Shown piece by piece: positions 12,263 to 27,064 of a DNA stretch of 64,000 bases (position 1 is the first letter of the stretch; every line of letters starts with the position of its first letter). Origin of the DNA: Coptis chinensis (taxonomy: Eukaryota > Streptophyta > Magnoliopsida > Ranunculales > Ranunculaceae). The position numbers and the translations under genes were made by a program. Under the pieces are notes generated by a model. That model searched no databases and had not been told where the DNA came from. It saw only the letters and a program-made list of their open reading frames with translations. The stretch spans positions 89,681,501-89,745,500 of the forward strand of contig CM027378.1 of NCBI GenBank assembly GCA_015680905.1. The letters are read 5' to 3'.

Positions 12263-12585
12263 CAATAAATAAGCATCTTCTATTTCTTCAACTTCTTCAC
12301 CTTCACCTTCAACATTTTGTGCCACTTCTTTACTTTCAATATTTCTTCTATTTTCTCCTTCTCTAATTTGTTGTTGCACCTCAAACATTACCTCAAATGC
12401 TTCTTCTTCATCTTCGTGTTCCATTTAGAATTTTGATTGGGTATTCTATGTAGAGAAACTTTAGTATTTTATGTAAAGAGTAAGGATTTTGATAAAAAAA
12501 AAGTAAGGAGTAAATGAGAAACGTAAGTATTATATGTAGAGATATTTGAAATTTTAATATATTTCGAATAATTGAGTGAAATATG

Positions 12586-13090
12586 TTTGTAAACTCTAAA
12601 CCCTAAACCCCCAAACTAGTTTATTATTCACACTTGAAAAAAAAAATGGAAAATAACAAGTTTAGATATAAAACAAATTATTATTTTAGATTTGGATAAT
12701 TGAGTGAAATATGTTTGAAATTAAATGTTTTTTATGTCGATACGAAATTTGTAAACCCTAAATCCTAAACCTTAAACCCCAAACCCCAAACTAGTTTATG
12801 AATCACAATTTGAAAAAGAAAATGGAAAATAACAAGTTTAGAGATAAAACAAATTATTATTTCGAATAATTAAGTGAAATATATTGGTACGAAATTTGTA
12901 AACCATAAATCCCGAACCCTAAACCTTAAACCCCAAACCCCAAACCGTGTATGATTCACAATTTGAAAATAAAAATAAAAATAACAAGTTTAGATATAAA
13001 ACAAATTATTGTTTTGAATAATTAAGTGAAATATGTTGGTATGAAATTTGTAAACTCTAAACCCTAAACCCCAAACCCCAAACTAGTTTA
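12586..13090. repeat. Telomere-like (CCCTAAA) tandem repeat upstream of the transposase, copy 1
   Basis: Four units of about 147-162 bp start at 12586, 12748, 12895 and 13047. Each has TTTGTAAAC followed by CCTAAACCCTAAACCCC-like blocks, then CTAGTTTATGATTCACAATT, an A-rich stretch and AACAAGTTTAGATATAAAACAAATTATT. The blocks contain AAACCCTAA, identical to the plant telo-box promoter motif. They lie 160-670 bp upstream of the transposase start at 12424 (-). Copy 2 is at 42451-42960. Confidence 0.85.
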
Positions 13091-13500
13091 TGATTCACAA
13101 TTGAAAAAAAAAATAATAACAAGTTTAGATATAAAAGAAATTATTATTTTAGATTTTGGCATGTTTGATTACATGTTTTAACTTTGTTATATAGATACTA
13201 TGTCATAACAGATAAAGAGTGTTGAGTGCATGTAATTGTGTTGGTGCAACTAATTGTGTTGTTCCTAACCCAATTTTTTAAATCGTATCTCAATTTTGCT
13301 AATTCAATTGGGATGTGTTGATAATTGATTATTACTATTTCAATTTTGCAGATCATTGTTTAAATAAATTATTGTACAATTATGATCGATTAATGATTTT
13401 GTATTATAAGAAAAGTGTTCGGTGTTTATGTATAAGAAAAGTGTAATTAGTGTTTATGTAATCAATTTTTATTAGTTAATCGGACTAATTAATTATTTTA

Positions 13501-13700
13501 GTCCAAACGACTCACACAAGTTACCCCATAGTAGCCCCAAACGACCGAGTCATACCGCTTGCATGTGATACTAAACGATATAATGGTATCGTTATAGTGT
13601 ATACGCAAACAACATTGAGGTATCGTTTGATTGTATACCCAAACGACATGACACTATCGTTTGAGTGTATACTCAAAAGACATGATGAGGTCGTTATGGT
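13501..13700. repeat. CAAACGAC inverted repeats, right sub-terminal group, copy 1
   Basis: It contains GTCCAAACGACTC, CCCAAACGACCGAG, CTAAACGATATAATGGTATCGTT, CAAACAACATTGAGGTATCGTT and CAAACGACATGACACTATCGTT. These are imperfect palindromes of about 22-26 bp spaced by TGTATAC. They end about 130 bp from the right tip of the MULE, mirroring the left group at 691-856. Copy 2 is at 43371-43570. Confidence 0.8.
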
Positions 13701-13829
13701 GAGACCGGTTGAATTAGTTGTTAGGCCCGGACTTTGATGGCAAATTTGTATAATATGGCAAATTTGTAATTTTTTTTTTTTTTTTTTTTTGGGTTGCCCA
13801 GTCCAATTTGAGTACCCAATTAAACTACC

Positions 13830-13838
13830 TTAAGAATT
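13830..13838. repeat. 9-bp target-site duplication, right (TTAAGAATT)
   Basis: Partner of 276-284. It lies about 525 bp upstream of the FtsH start codon. The same sequence is kept in copy 2 at 43694-43702. Confidence 0.7.
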
Positions 13839-14363
13839 TGAAGATCTTAAGACACTAATGCTGTCCATTTGGGTGTTATGGATCCGTTTTTTTTCGTTAG
13901 TGAGGCCTGTCATGGATTGACTCTTTTGTTAGTTGTTACCACTTACCACAACAGTAGCCCAATAAAGCTCATTTCTTACTGCAACCACATATATCGAAGG
14001 TCACCCAATCCAAGCCCAACGACACAAGACACGAAGTAAAGTCCCGAAATGTGGCTAAACGTAAACCATGTAACCACTGAAAGCAAGATGAGTGTTGGAA
14101 TATTTGATATGCCGATAAATTAGCCATTGAGGATAGGACACGTACACGAACTGCAAACCACATCCACTCCCTCTAAATTCATTAATTTATTTTTCCCTCC
14201 TCACTTTTGTTTACCATTTTTCATTCAAGGTACGTTAGTCATTCTTTTTCCTATTTTCTAATCCATATTATTCAGTTGTTAGTTATTTTGATTTCCTATT
14301 CGTTGTTTGAATTGATGAATTATTAAAACTAGTTGTTAATTTTCTTGTGTTTTTAGAGGATAG
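13839..14363 (+). promoter_or_regulatory. FtsH upstream region and 5' leader, copy 1
   Basis: This is the host side of the MULE insertion. A likely leader intron runs from the donor in CAAG|GTACGT (14230) to TTTTTAG (14356), just before GGATAGATGG. No other gene is seen. Confidence 0.45.
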
Positions 14364-17748
<3,385 letters not shown>

Positions 17749-19334
17749 ATTATAGAGGTCAAATTGAGAATGTCTTTAGAGCCATTCATACACTATAAAT
17801 TGTTTTAAATAGATCCATTGTTCATACGTGAGATGCGTGGATTTACTGTATAATATGTATTATCTTTTTGCCAGTTTAGGTCAGATGTAAGTGCATACCA
17901 CTAATTTAAATGCAAATGCTGCTTCGTTTATTGAATCGTCGCTATTGCTTCAACATTTTGATAATGCAGAAATACTGATAGAGGTAGTAGTTAGTTCTTA
18001 TTTTTATTAGCTAGAGTTTCAAAGATCTAATGAAAATTGATGTGGAAAAGGAATATGAAGTTTAGAACTTCGAGATTATGCTTTTTCGAAGTATTTAAAA
18101 TTTTATTTTATTTTATTTTGAACGTTGTGTATTTTAGATTGAGGGTTGAGGAAGATCCTAATCTGTAAAGATGAATCAAGATCTTGAAGGAGGAACACTA
18201 ATCAGAGGAAGTTCTGAGGAATTGAAAGAACCAAAATATAGACTCTGTAAACCCTATTACTGCTTCCTATAAATTTTTTTTTTTTTTGATTGGCAATGCA
18301 AATTTTTTTTGGCTTGGCAATTGTATTTCAGAATTCAGATTACATTCATAAATTTAATATTAAAATTCTATAAAGTACCAAGTGTATACGTAACATGTGT
18401 CTTTGTTTTTATAAAACTGAAAATATCTTGCAAGTTGCAACAGACATTTGGCTGATTTGTTGGCCCTATCACAATAGGAGTTGCTTACTTTTCTATAAAC
18501 GGTGGTCGCACCTAAAAAGAACAAACACAATTGTTTCAGATGACAGGAACAAACACAATTGTTTCAGATGACAGTGACTAGTATTTGATTAGGAGGGAGG
18601 CACTGGTGCAGCCGTGCAGTGCTCTTAGATACAAAACTTACATTGCTTGGTAGCATCTCCGTTGTGCCAATATGTAGTTATATAGGATAAAAATGAGTTG
18701 CTTACTCGATCAAGCATTCACCTCATAGAATAAAAATGAATGGAGAAAGTGTTGACCCTAAAGACTAGGTATGGATGTAGTCCCATTTATGTCTCCCAAG
18801 ACTCATAATATATTAATAGAATTGTCTCTTCACATAAATTCGAATTTATAGAGAAATTGACAATTTAACATAATATAATTGAAAATGTCTCGTCTTTCAT
18901 CCTGTGTATTTTCAACATGTGACCCCAAAGACTAGGTGTAACTGTGGTTCCACTTATGTCTCCCAAAACTCTTATAATATATTAATAGAATTGACCATTC
19001 ACATAAGTTTACATAAATTTGGCCCTAAAGAGAAATTAATAATTTAACAAAATAAACCTTAATTATACATATTATGCTAATTCTCAGACTTTTAATTTTA
19101 AGTTTCAACTCTCTGCAGCAAGCATTTTTTATTCCAAATGTTATAACTAGAGCAAACAACTTTATAGGACAACTACAAAAGGCAGACCATTGCACATATA
19201 TAACAAATGAACATTCTACGAGTAGCAAGTGTGGTCTCAAAATTACCGCCCCTAGCAATGGAAGAAATAACCAACAAGATCATGCCCCAGGTTAACTTGA
19301 ACCAACAAAATATACGCAGTCAAAACCACAAGCT
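17749..19334. other. Intergenic region between convergent genes, copy 1
   Basis: 3' flanks of FtsH (+) and the Myb-like gene (-). It holds a short duplication at 18513-18567 (AACAAACACAATTGTTTCAG twice) and an imperfect direct repeat of about 130 bp (about 18747-18873 and 18916-19056) sharing CCCAAAGACTAGGT and ATATATTAATAGAATTG blocks. No gene seen. Confidence 0.6.
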
Positions 19335-22300
19335 TTAGTCAACAGGAGTTCTTTCCTCATAAGCAGTTCTTGCTTCAAGCACATCCACACAATAGCGTTT
19401 CGAGAGAACATCCACTTGGTCTGCAAATGATTTGTTCCTATGCTCACCCAAATGGTTAACCATTCTACACCAACGTTTCCTACACATATCTCCAGGCCTG
19501 AGGGAAACATAACCAAAAGTCAAAATAAATAAAACAAAGTGCACAACATCCAAAAGTCAAAATAAAATAAAACAAAGTGCACAACATCTACTCATAAATA
19601 GGACTAAATTTTTTAATAGACTTGTGAATAGTATTAAGAATTTGAAATGAAATAGCAAACCAACTATGGAACTTTCCTTGCTAATAAATTGGCAATTCAT
19701 TCATGCTATATATGGGTATTTGTCATATTACTGAATAGGCCTTCTACACTTCCGAATGGTTTAATGATTCGGAAAAAATTGTGGTTTTTTTAGGCCAAAA
19801 GTTCAAACGAAGATCTCCTTATAGAGAAAAGAAGGGATGGAAAAGACCCATGGAGAAAAGGAAAACTGAAATCTCTTTGTTTGCATGAAATCACAAACGG
19901 TGATTGCAGGATCTGAGACTACAACGTGAAAAGAAGATTAACAAACCTGGAACCACGGTTGTAGATTTGTGATCTTGTTGATAGACGATAAACACAAAGA
20001 CGCGTTTAGAATGTGACTCGAGCTTTTTCTCGAGACCCCTTGCAATTTGGGCTAAAACAAAAGCTTTGGACGATGAGTAAAATGTATATAATGAATTAGG
20101 TCAATTTTAGAGGCAAATATTTAAAAGTGATCCGCATTATCCAACATGGAGAAAACGTTTTGTGAGAGGTCAAGACTGAAAAGAACACACAAGAGCTTCT
20201 AGCTCAATTGGTTGTGTACCCCTCTCCTCATGGGAGAGGTTGCAAGTTCGAATCCCACCAAGTGTTGGTTGGGATTTATTTCTTATGTAATTATGTGATG
20301 GGCCTTTGGATCAAGTGAGCCTTCGGGCTAGGTTCCCTTCGGGGTTGATAAGCCTTCGGGCAATGTAAGCGTTCAATGTAACCGGTGTGGGTTTGCCTTA
20401 ACCTTCTAAATATTTCAAAAAAAAAAAAAAAAAACTGAAAAAGAGAAAAAGAAAAACACGCTTCTTTCATCTATCTATTAAAGATTATAACTGAGAATTT
20501 ATAACAAACATAACGTAATAAGTATCAGCTTTATTAAAATTTACCTATGGTCAAGAAGACTGTCCCAGTCCACCTCTTCTAGTGAACTAAAATCCTTTGT
20601 AAGAAGTCTGCAGTAGCAGTACATGGAATTATTTCACAATGAAGAGCAAAGAAAAAGTTATAGAAAAGGATGCAAATTGATACTAAAGTATGCAGTTTTA
20701 AAATAAAAATAATCTTCACGGGAATCACGGGATTTGTAAATTGTAATGATTTGGTGGTGGAAACACCCACCAAGTCCTTGACTCATATCCCCTTTTCAAA
20801 TTAACTGGAAAAATTTCCAAACTTGCGGGGATAACCACGCCTTATTTATGTAAATTAGAAATTCGCGAGTTGTCATTATTTAGAGAATTGAGAATCGAGT
20901 TGTTTCATATCGGCATTTCTGTTTGAATCAAACTATATCAAAATTCACTAAAGAAACTTTTATGCTTTCAACATGCATATTTGGGTGCAGTCTTGACTAG
21001 CAAAGTCGGTAAAACCTTGGGTGATAATACTAGAGGTCCAGGGCTCGAACCCGCCAACATCAAAGAAGATTCTTGATCTCATTTAAAACAGGCTACCAAT
21101 CAAAAAATAAATAAATAAATAAATAAAAACATGCATATTGGGTCAAAAGTCATGATGGAAAAACTAGGCTGTCTAGTCTTTCTTCGAACCCAAATGATCT
21201 CCTTCGTCCAAGCCATGAGTACCGTATCTGATGTAGAACATGAAGTCGTTGTTGTGAAGTTAAGGGTGTGCGCCCTTGTTTTCAATTGATATTAAGGGCG
21301 TGCGCCACTTGTTTCAATCCAAGCCCACAAGTTGCTTATGTGGCCCTTTTATGTTTTCTTTTAGTTGGTTGTGACACGTGTTGTGTTACTATTGGTTTAT
21401 GATTTCTAGGTTTAGTATAAATATAAAGGCTTGTAATTAGGGTTCGTTAGTGTTGAAGTTTATGAGTTGTGAGATTCAATAAAAGAGTTGTCTTTTGTTT
21501 GATTAATTCAAGTGTAGATTGTTAAACTGAAGCTTCCGCCAGTAAAATCTACATCAGTATCCATGCATCATCATGTGCAAAAATGGCACCTCCCCCCCCC
21601 CCTCACACACTACGTGTACACACAGCTTAAGAAAAATGAGGAGGCAGAAAAAGGAGGAAATCGAGTAGCAATATACTCCTTTTGTCAAAAAAGGATTAAA
21701 AACAGGAGAAAAGGGAAGAGCCTTACTCATCCAGCAAACCGTATGTCATCTGAACTAGCCCATTTATCTTCCCTTACCAACCGTGACTCCAGTTGTTCAT
21801 ACCTGAAAAGTATAAGAAAGCATCCAGATAACAATCATAAACTACAATCAAAATTCTACAGGACCTTTACCAAACAAAATACCAATCTTTATGAAAATAA
21901 ACGGCTTGAATTTCAAACAAATTGTACCACAAGGATTCATTAGCAAAGCGGACTTGTTTTTTAAGTTAGGAAATCAAAGGATCAAATATAGATGGAATCA
22001 AAGAGAATGTTTCTTGAAGGGATGCTTGTGTTTTAGTATCTACCTTCTATTGGATGTTGTATACAAAAAACTTTTTTTAGCCTTCATACTAGTATTGCCT
22101 CATATATATAAAACACATCTTAAAATTGCAGAATGCTTCAGCAATTACTTAATGTCGTCGATTGCTTGCTCCCATATTCTTTGAATTTAACTGAATTGAG
22201 TTACTCTTGAAATGACCATCTTGGTCACTAAAAGACCACAATTTGCACAAGAAGAAAAAGAGAGTTGAAAGGCTTCAATCTATGGCTTTGTGTTTGATAG

Positions 22301-25300
22301 GGAATTCATAGTGTTAAGGTGACTAGTTATGCACCCTGTGAACTGTGCTGATACACTTTCCTCTATTTTCTTTATTTTTCTCATTTTATCGGACAATTGT
22401 AGGCCCATTTACTTTCTATTTACATGGCTCCACTCTTAGTATATTTTTTTTCCCTATACAAAGAGTGTGTTGTGGGAAAGGAGGGGGGGGGGGGGGGGTT
22501 TGTTCTGTGATAGCTATGGGTACATGCTATGCCATGGACAATTGAATTGCCCACCAAATGCATCTTATTCAAGGATATTCTTACAAACCTACAAAAAGAT
22601 AAAACGATACGAAAAGCAATACGGGAATTAAGAACATGCATAAACTCCAAGATGAAGAAGAACTTATATACCATTTCCTGCAGCAAGCCGCAAATGATCG
22701 AGTGGACAATTTGGAACTAATTGCTCCCCAAGCAATATTATCTCGTAACTGTCCAGTGAGATTTAAGACAAAATTAGAATATTACAATGAATAGCACACA
22801 AGAGATAAGTAGTAATATATACAAATCAATGGTGGGCAGCACACCATACAAGACCCTCTCACCAAACCCGCTAAACACAGATCAGAACGTGCATCCTCTC
22901 AAGAACTACCACTCTGGTACCATGTTAACTACCACTTCACCCAAGAACCGGGTGCCCAAGGCAAATATAGCAAGGAAGTGGTCTTCAGTATAAGACAGGG
23001 TAGGCAAACACCTAATAACAAGCTAACAACCCATACGGTGGGAATACTCCAACAAAAAATATAATACCTAAAATTATTACAGAAGAGGAGAGCCGCAATC
23101 CCAAATCAAAGTACGTACACAGAAGAATATACTCACCATGCCATGCTTGGATTTCTTTTCCTCAGAAATTTTCATCCGCAAATCCATATTTACCAAATCA
23201 AATAACTGTTGGTACTCATCCTGAGACCAGCGCCCTAGATCAGGAGAGATGCAAGTGAAATACACCATTTAGACAAGAAAATACAACTTAATTTTTTTCT
23301 TTTAAAAATGAACTATCACTAATTGTAAGTTTGGATGCCATCCATGTCCAAGGAAATCCTAGCAAATGTGTTAATTTAGATGTAATAGACAAAACGAACC
23401 CAAAGGGAGTTACGTAAATCTAAACAAAGAAAAGAAAAAGGATCCGAAATTGAAACCCTGGTTTACTATACAATAGATAAATTTTTGAGTTGGGTAAGTA
23501 TGTATGTCAAGTTTATCAAATATAGTCTCTTCATTACCCATCCAAGCAAATCACGGCAAAAGAATGTTTTGCAAACAATGTCCACTTTCTCTTTGTGACT
23601 CCCTCTATCACACATTTTTTCAAAAAAAAGGAAAAAAAAATCTTCAATCTGAGTGGAGCAAAAGAACCCGTATATATAATCAGAAATCACCCAATTGAGG
23701 TAAACTCAGAAATGTTCTGAGTAGTCCACTTCTAGAACTATTTGATGGCCTCCTCCCTTAAATATACATGGCAATCATATTTAAAACTCGAACACTAGTA
23801 GAATACCTTTTTTCACGTTGGGTAGGCACATCCTGCGCCATGCATCCTTCACATGAATCCTATACTTGCCAAGTTCATCAGCCAGTATTCTCAATCTGGT
23901 CCATTCTTTGCATGGGACCTAAAGTTTACAGAACCCCAAATACTCAGAAATATGCACATAACTAATTGAATTCCTGTATCTTACAAATAGATGTAGCTAC
24001 TTACCTATGTTGGGTAGGGATGGGCAGATGGCAATGGGGTTTTACATTTGTACATATCAGGTCGAAGTCAATTGAAAATTTTGCCAAATGGTAAACCCAA
24101 ACCCATCCCATTGTCATCCCCCTAAAATGGGGAGGCAATATACTTGCAAGGAGTTTGGTTTCAATTTTCAACGAATACGCAATCCAGAAACTACATTGGT
24201 CGACCAAAGTCAAGTAGGAACCAGTCATGTTTATGGCATATCAGCAATGAGAGGCAGGCTGTGTTTGGCTAAGCTGAAACTATAAAATGCAATATGGATA
24301 AACCACCTTACATTAATTTGTGCTACTTAAGAGGTCAGGCTTATGTAACTTTCCGTCCTTGTAAGCTATAGCAGAAACAGTCCCCGAAAGCCAAAAGCAG
24401 TTCCCAAAGTTATGTCTCTAAACTTAGTGATAAAACTAATATGCTATAGTGTCTACAAGGAAAGTAATAATTTCAGCTCCAGTCTGGCCTGACCTTGGGC
24501 TAACAGGCTCGACATCCTAAAATTTGAGTTATATACAGCGACAAGACAACTAAAGTATTGCAAAGGTAATAGACACAATTTCGGCCTGACTTTGTCTAGG
24601 CACACCTCATTATAAAACTGGATGAAGATACTGGGTCATGATACCAAGTGATATAGGGTCCAAACTCTAGAAACCCTTTTCCTAGTAACTCTACTCTAGA
24701 TACCCAATTAAAATTAATTGAAAAAGCAACATCTAATAGTTAAAATTCAGTAGCAAAGAACAAACTTTTTGATAGTTTCTAACTCTTCAGGAGTCCATTT
24801 ACGTTTCCCATCGGCTTTTGAACAGAAGATGTGCTTTCGGTTATATATGCTCTCTTTAGTTCTCCAAGGCATGGAAGTACCTGCAATAGAAGCAACATAC
24901 AATTAGAACATATGCAATTTTGTAATATGAGTATCCACATCATGCTTTTGCAAAACAGGTTCTCATAAAAAAAAATTAAAAAATTAAAAATAAATAGAAA
25001 AAAAAAGACTCCGGAAAATCAATTGGCAATAATCCTTAAATATGAGCATTTGCCCATGAAAACCTCTCCAACCATTTCGTACACATTAAGATTCACTTCG
25101 GCTGCAAATTATTTTCAAATGCAGTGAAATGTTGAATAAAGATAATACCAGTGGAGAACTGCACAAGCATATTGAGCCAACTACACTGTTCGGGTGTCAG
25201 GCATTGCATACTCTCAAATATGTAGTAGAATTGTTGGATATGATAGAAGGCAGTCTGAAAACATACTCATGGCATACAATAAAACAGGGAAGACAGAATT

Positions 25301-27064
25301 CATTTGCAGATATGGATGCTTACTTATCTCCACCCAACAGTTTCTGGTTTCTGGATAATTCTTACAAGCAGAACCATTTCTATCCCATCATCACCCAAAT
25401 CATGTTCCTAAAGACACAATACAGTGAACCAATTTCAGGGAATGCTAGAACTTAACTAGAAATTAATGGAGGGTAACAAATGTAAGCATTTACAATAAAG
25501 AAATAAATGGAAAAAAGTAGTGACACGTTACCTCACAAAAATCTAATCAGTTTCAACATATGCAAATTAATGTATACAATTGGTCCACAAAGCATGGCAG
25601 ACTACAGCTTAATTAAGACAAGATAATTAAGTTCCTGTATGGGGTTTCATCAATTCATCTTTAAAACAAATTATTCAACACATCCAAATGGCAAAGTTTT
25701 TCTAGATTAAAAAAAAAATGAGAGAAACCATTACCCCACCCCATGGGTGTGTGTAAGGAGGGGTCAGGGGTGTCGGAAGGGATTAATTTGTGACCATTCA
25801 CGAAAAACATAGTGCATATTTGTAAATCTAGATTGTCTTAAAACCATATTCTAAATTTTCACAGAACCATTTACCTTTATAAACTTAAAAACAGCATCTT
25901 TTATGATCCGTCTTCTTCTAGTGAGAACTTACCATGCACCGCGCAAGCCCTTTTCCTTATTTTTCCTTCTCAATATCGGTGACATCAAGTAAAGGGAAAA
26001 CTTCTACTTTCTCTGAAAAATTTCACCCTCTTAGATGATTTTCTAGTTTCTGTATTTTCAGCACCATCAGCACTTCCAGTCTTTTTCTTTCTTCTGGTTT
26101 CTCCTTTATTAATATTTTTTCCCGGAAGCGCTTCCTTCTCCCGACTCCTCTTCCTCTTCCTCTTAGCAACTGAACCAGAATGACCTTCATTGGAATTGGG
26201 ATCATTATCACAAAGTGGGGTTTTTTCTATATCCGATGAATTTTCAAGGATTTCTCTTGGAAAGTTCTTTTCTTCTTCTTTTTCTTTTCTTTTTCTCCGT
26301 GTCTAAAGTATTCCCCTCCTCAACCTCCACATCAACAGATCTATGGTCCTTTTTCATTGCTTTCCTTGGCAGAGATTGTTAGAATTGTTCATCATAAGAG
26401 GTTCAATATCCTTCGCCCTTCTTCTTTTTCTTCTTCTTGTCCTTTCCCTTTCTCTCCTCAAAAAGCGAAGTATATCCCTTATCAGAAGAATTACCTTCCT
26501 CTCTATTGCTCTCAGTAACTAAATTGTTTTCCTTCTCTTCATCGTTTAGTATTTCTTCCGAAGACAAAGTCATACTCCCGTCTTTACTTTTGTCTCTTTT
26601 CTCCTTCTTCCTCTTCTTGTCCTTTTTAACTTCAACTCAACATCATGATCTGATTCCCTCTCATCCTTGCTCAAACCCAAACTCTCCTTGTCCTTATGAC
26701 TCTTTTTTTGCGTGGACTCCATCATTACTTTTTTTGCTCCGTTTCTTCTTCTTCTTCTTCTTTTCCCTTCCCCTCAAGCGTCTACAGAATTATTTTCCTC
26801 CTCTTTACTTTTGTTCCTCTTCTTCTCCTTTTTGTACCTCTTTACCATCACAACCTTTCTTCTCTTCCGTTGACTACCTCCTTAGATTTATGTTTCCTCT
26901 TTTTCTCCTCTTTTTAGTCCAACAGCATCGTTCTTGCTTACTAACATCTCTCCCTTATTTTTTTCTTATCTTCCTTCTTCGACTTCACTTCAACTTGTCC
27001 AGCATTTTCATTCTTACTCTTTTCTCCCTCGTTTTCCTTTTCTGCCAAGCCGTCGTCACAAAAC
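19335..27064 (-). CDS. Myb/SANT RNA polymerase I termination factor-like gene, copy 1, with frameshifts
   Basis: Probable DNA-binding factor of the TTF1/Reb1 type, known for binding rDNA terminators in the nucleolus. Exons read leftward: 27064-25875, 25407-25324, 24880-24766, 23918-23807, 23234-23137, 22748-22672, 21802-21727, 20607-20545, 19497-19335. The first is a long Lys/Glu-rich exon with KKKKKKK runs, as in nucleolar proteins, ending VRGKRFSLEED. The rest form three Myb-like repeats: KWTPEELETIKK...WRRM, GRWSQDEYQQLFDLVNMDLR...CCRKWY, and KWASSDDIRLLDE...VDWDSLLDHR...CRKRW. It ends EERTPVD. Exon phases all join correctly once copies are compared. Copy 1 has frameshifts in the Lys-rich exon, the second exon (-1), the fourth (-1) and the seventh (+1). 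The start codon is not resolved; a leader exon ending at a donor near 30402 (-) is possible. About 656 residues from these exons. Confidence 0.75.
20175..20184. repeat. SINE-A target duplication, left (ACTGAAAAGA)
   Basis: Matches ACTGAAAAAGA at 20434-20444 after the SINE poly-A tail; one A is missing here. Confidence 0.65.
20185..20433 (+). mobile_element. tRNA-derived SINE (SINE-A), copy 1, in an intron of the Myb-like gene
   Basis: The head has a Pol III box A-like TAGCTCAATTGG and box B GTTCGAATCC spaced as in a tRNA. A unique body with repeated CCTTCGGG motifs follows, then an A18 tail. An 11-bp target duplication flanks it. It lies antisense to the host gene, in the intron upstream of the 20545-20607 exon's splice donor side. 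Confidence 0.85.
20987..21128 (+). mobile_element. tRNA-derived SINE (SINE-B), copy 1
   Basis: Short element with GACTAGCAAAGTCGGTAAAA (box A region) and GGGCTCGAACCC (box B), ending in (AAAT)n. Target duplication ACATGCATATTGGGT lies at 20971-20986 (one extra T) and 21129-21143. Confidence 0.85.
21229..21556. mobile_element. 328-bp solo LTR, copy 1
   Basis: It begins TGATGTAGA and ends TCTACATCA, a perfect 9-bp inverted end with TG...CA. GTATC flanks both sides (21224-21228 and 21557-21561). Inside are TATAAATATAAAGG and AATAAAAG, fitting an LTR promoter and polyadenylation signal. Identical length in copy 2. Confidence 0.88.

Larger units (their letters stand above)
5246..12424 (-). pseudogene. 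MULE transposase with C-terminal OTU protease, copy 1 (broken)
   Basis: Read from the right: an acidic N-terminal exon (12424-12268) starts MEHEDEEEAF and is cut from the rest by the LTR-like insertion. A FAR1/MULE-type DNA-binding segment (7797-7431) contains TKKLRCPFKLKD and NDIHNH. The transposase core has LDDTYKTNRYRWLF (about 7155-7110) with the first catalytic Asp, IVSDRNLALMS with the second (about 6970-6940), CRWHI (C2H2 signature) and TTNRVEGSHAQVK (about 6650-6610). A linker contains KRDSSHFKYSQRDHEEW (about 5990-5940), typical of plant MULEs, followed by the OTU domain. Stops and frameshifts at about 7433, 7400-7160, 7050, 6760 and 6300 break the frame, so no intact protein is encoded. 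The same gene in copy 2 is further split by a Harbinger element. Confidence 0.85.
285..13829. mobile_element. Composite Mutator-like element (MULE) with PMD gene and transposase-OTU gene
   Basis: Seen: degenerate terminal inverted repeats. The left end contains CAAATTGGATTGGACAGCC (305-323); the right end, read on -, contains CAAATTGGACTGGGCAACC, and ATTGGG lies 8-9 bp from the tip in both. Both tips abut the 9-mer TTAAGAATT. Inside are a PMD gene on +, a MULE transposase with C-terminal OTU domain on -, CAAACGAC palindrome arrays at 691-856, 4495-4830, 8083-8290 and 13501-13700, and telomere-like repeats at 12586-13090. Without the LTR insertion (8485-12257 plus its 5-bp duplication) the element is about 9.77 kb. 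Known: MULEs make 8-11 bp target duplications and often carry accessory protease or captured genes. Inferred: both coding units are decayed, so this copy is not autonomous. The right part (5228-13829) recurs at 35822-43693. Confidence 0.72.

Noticed and set aside
12586-13090. Chromosome end or true interstitial telomere
   Set aside because: The CCCTAAA blocks are short, degenerate and part of about 150-bp units inside a transposon.
20185-21128. tRNA genes
   Set aside because: Both tRNA-like heads continue into unique bodies with A-rich or AAAT tails and target duplications, so they are SINEs.
22345-22545. Short Phe/Ser-rich open frame
   Set aside because: It lies in an intron of the Myb-like gene and its frame runs through poly-T and poly-G tracts; not conserved in length in copy 2.
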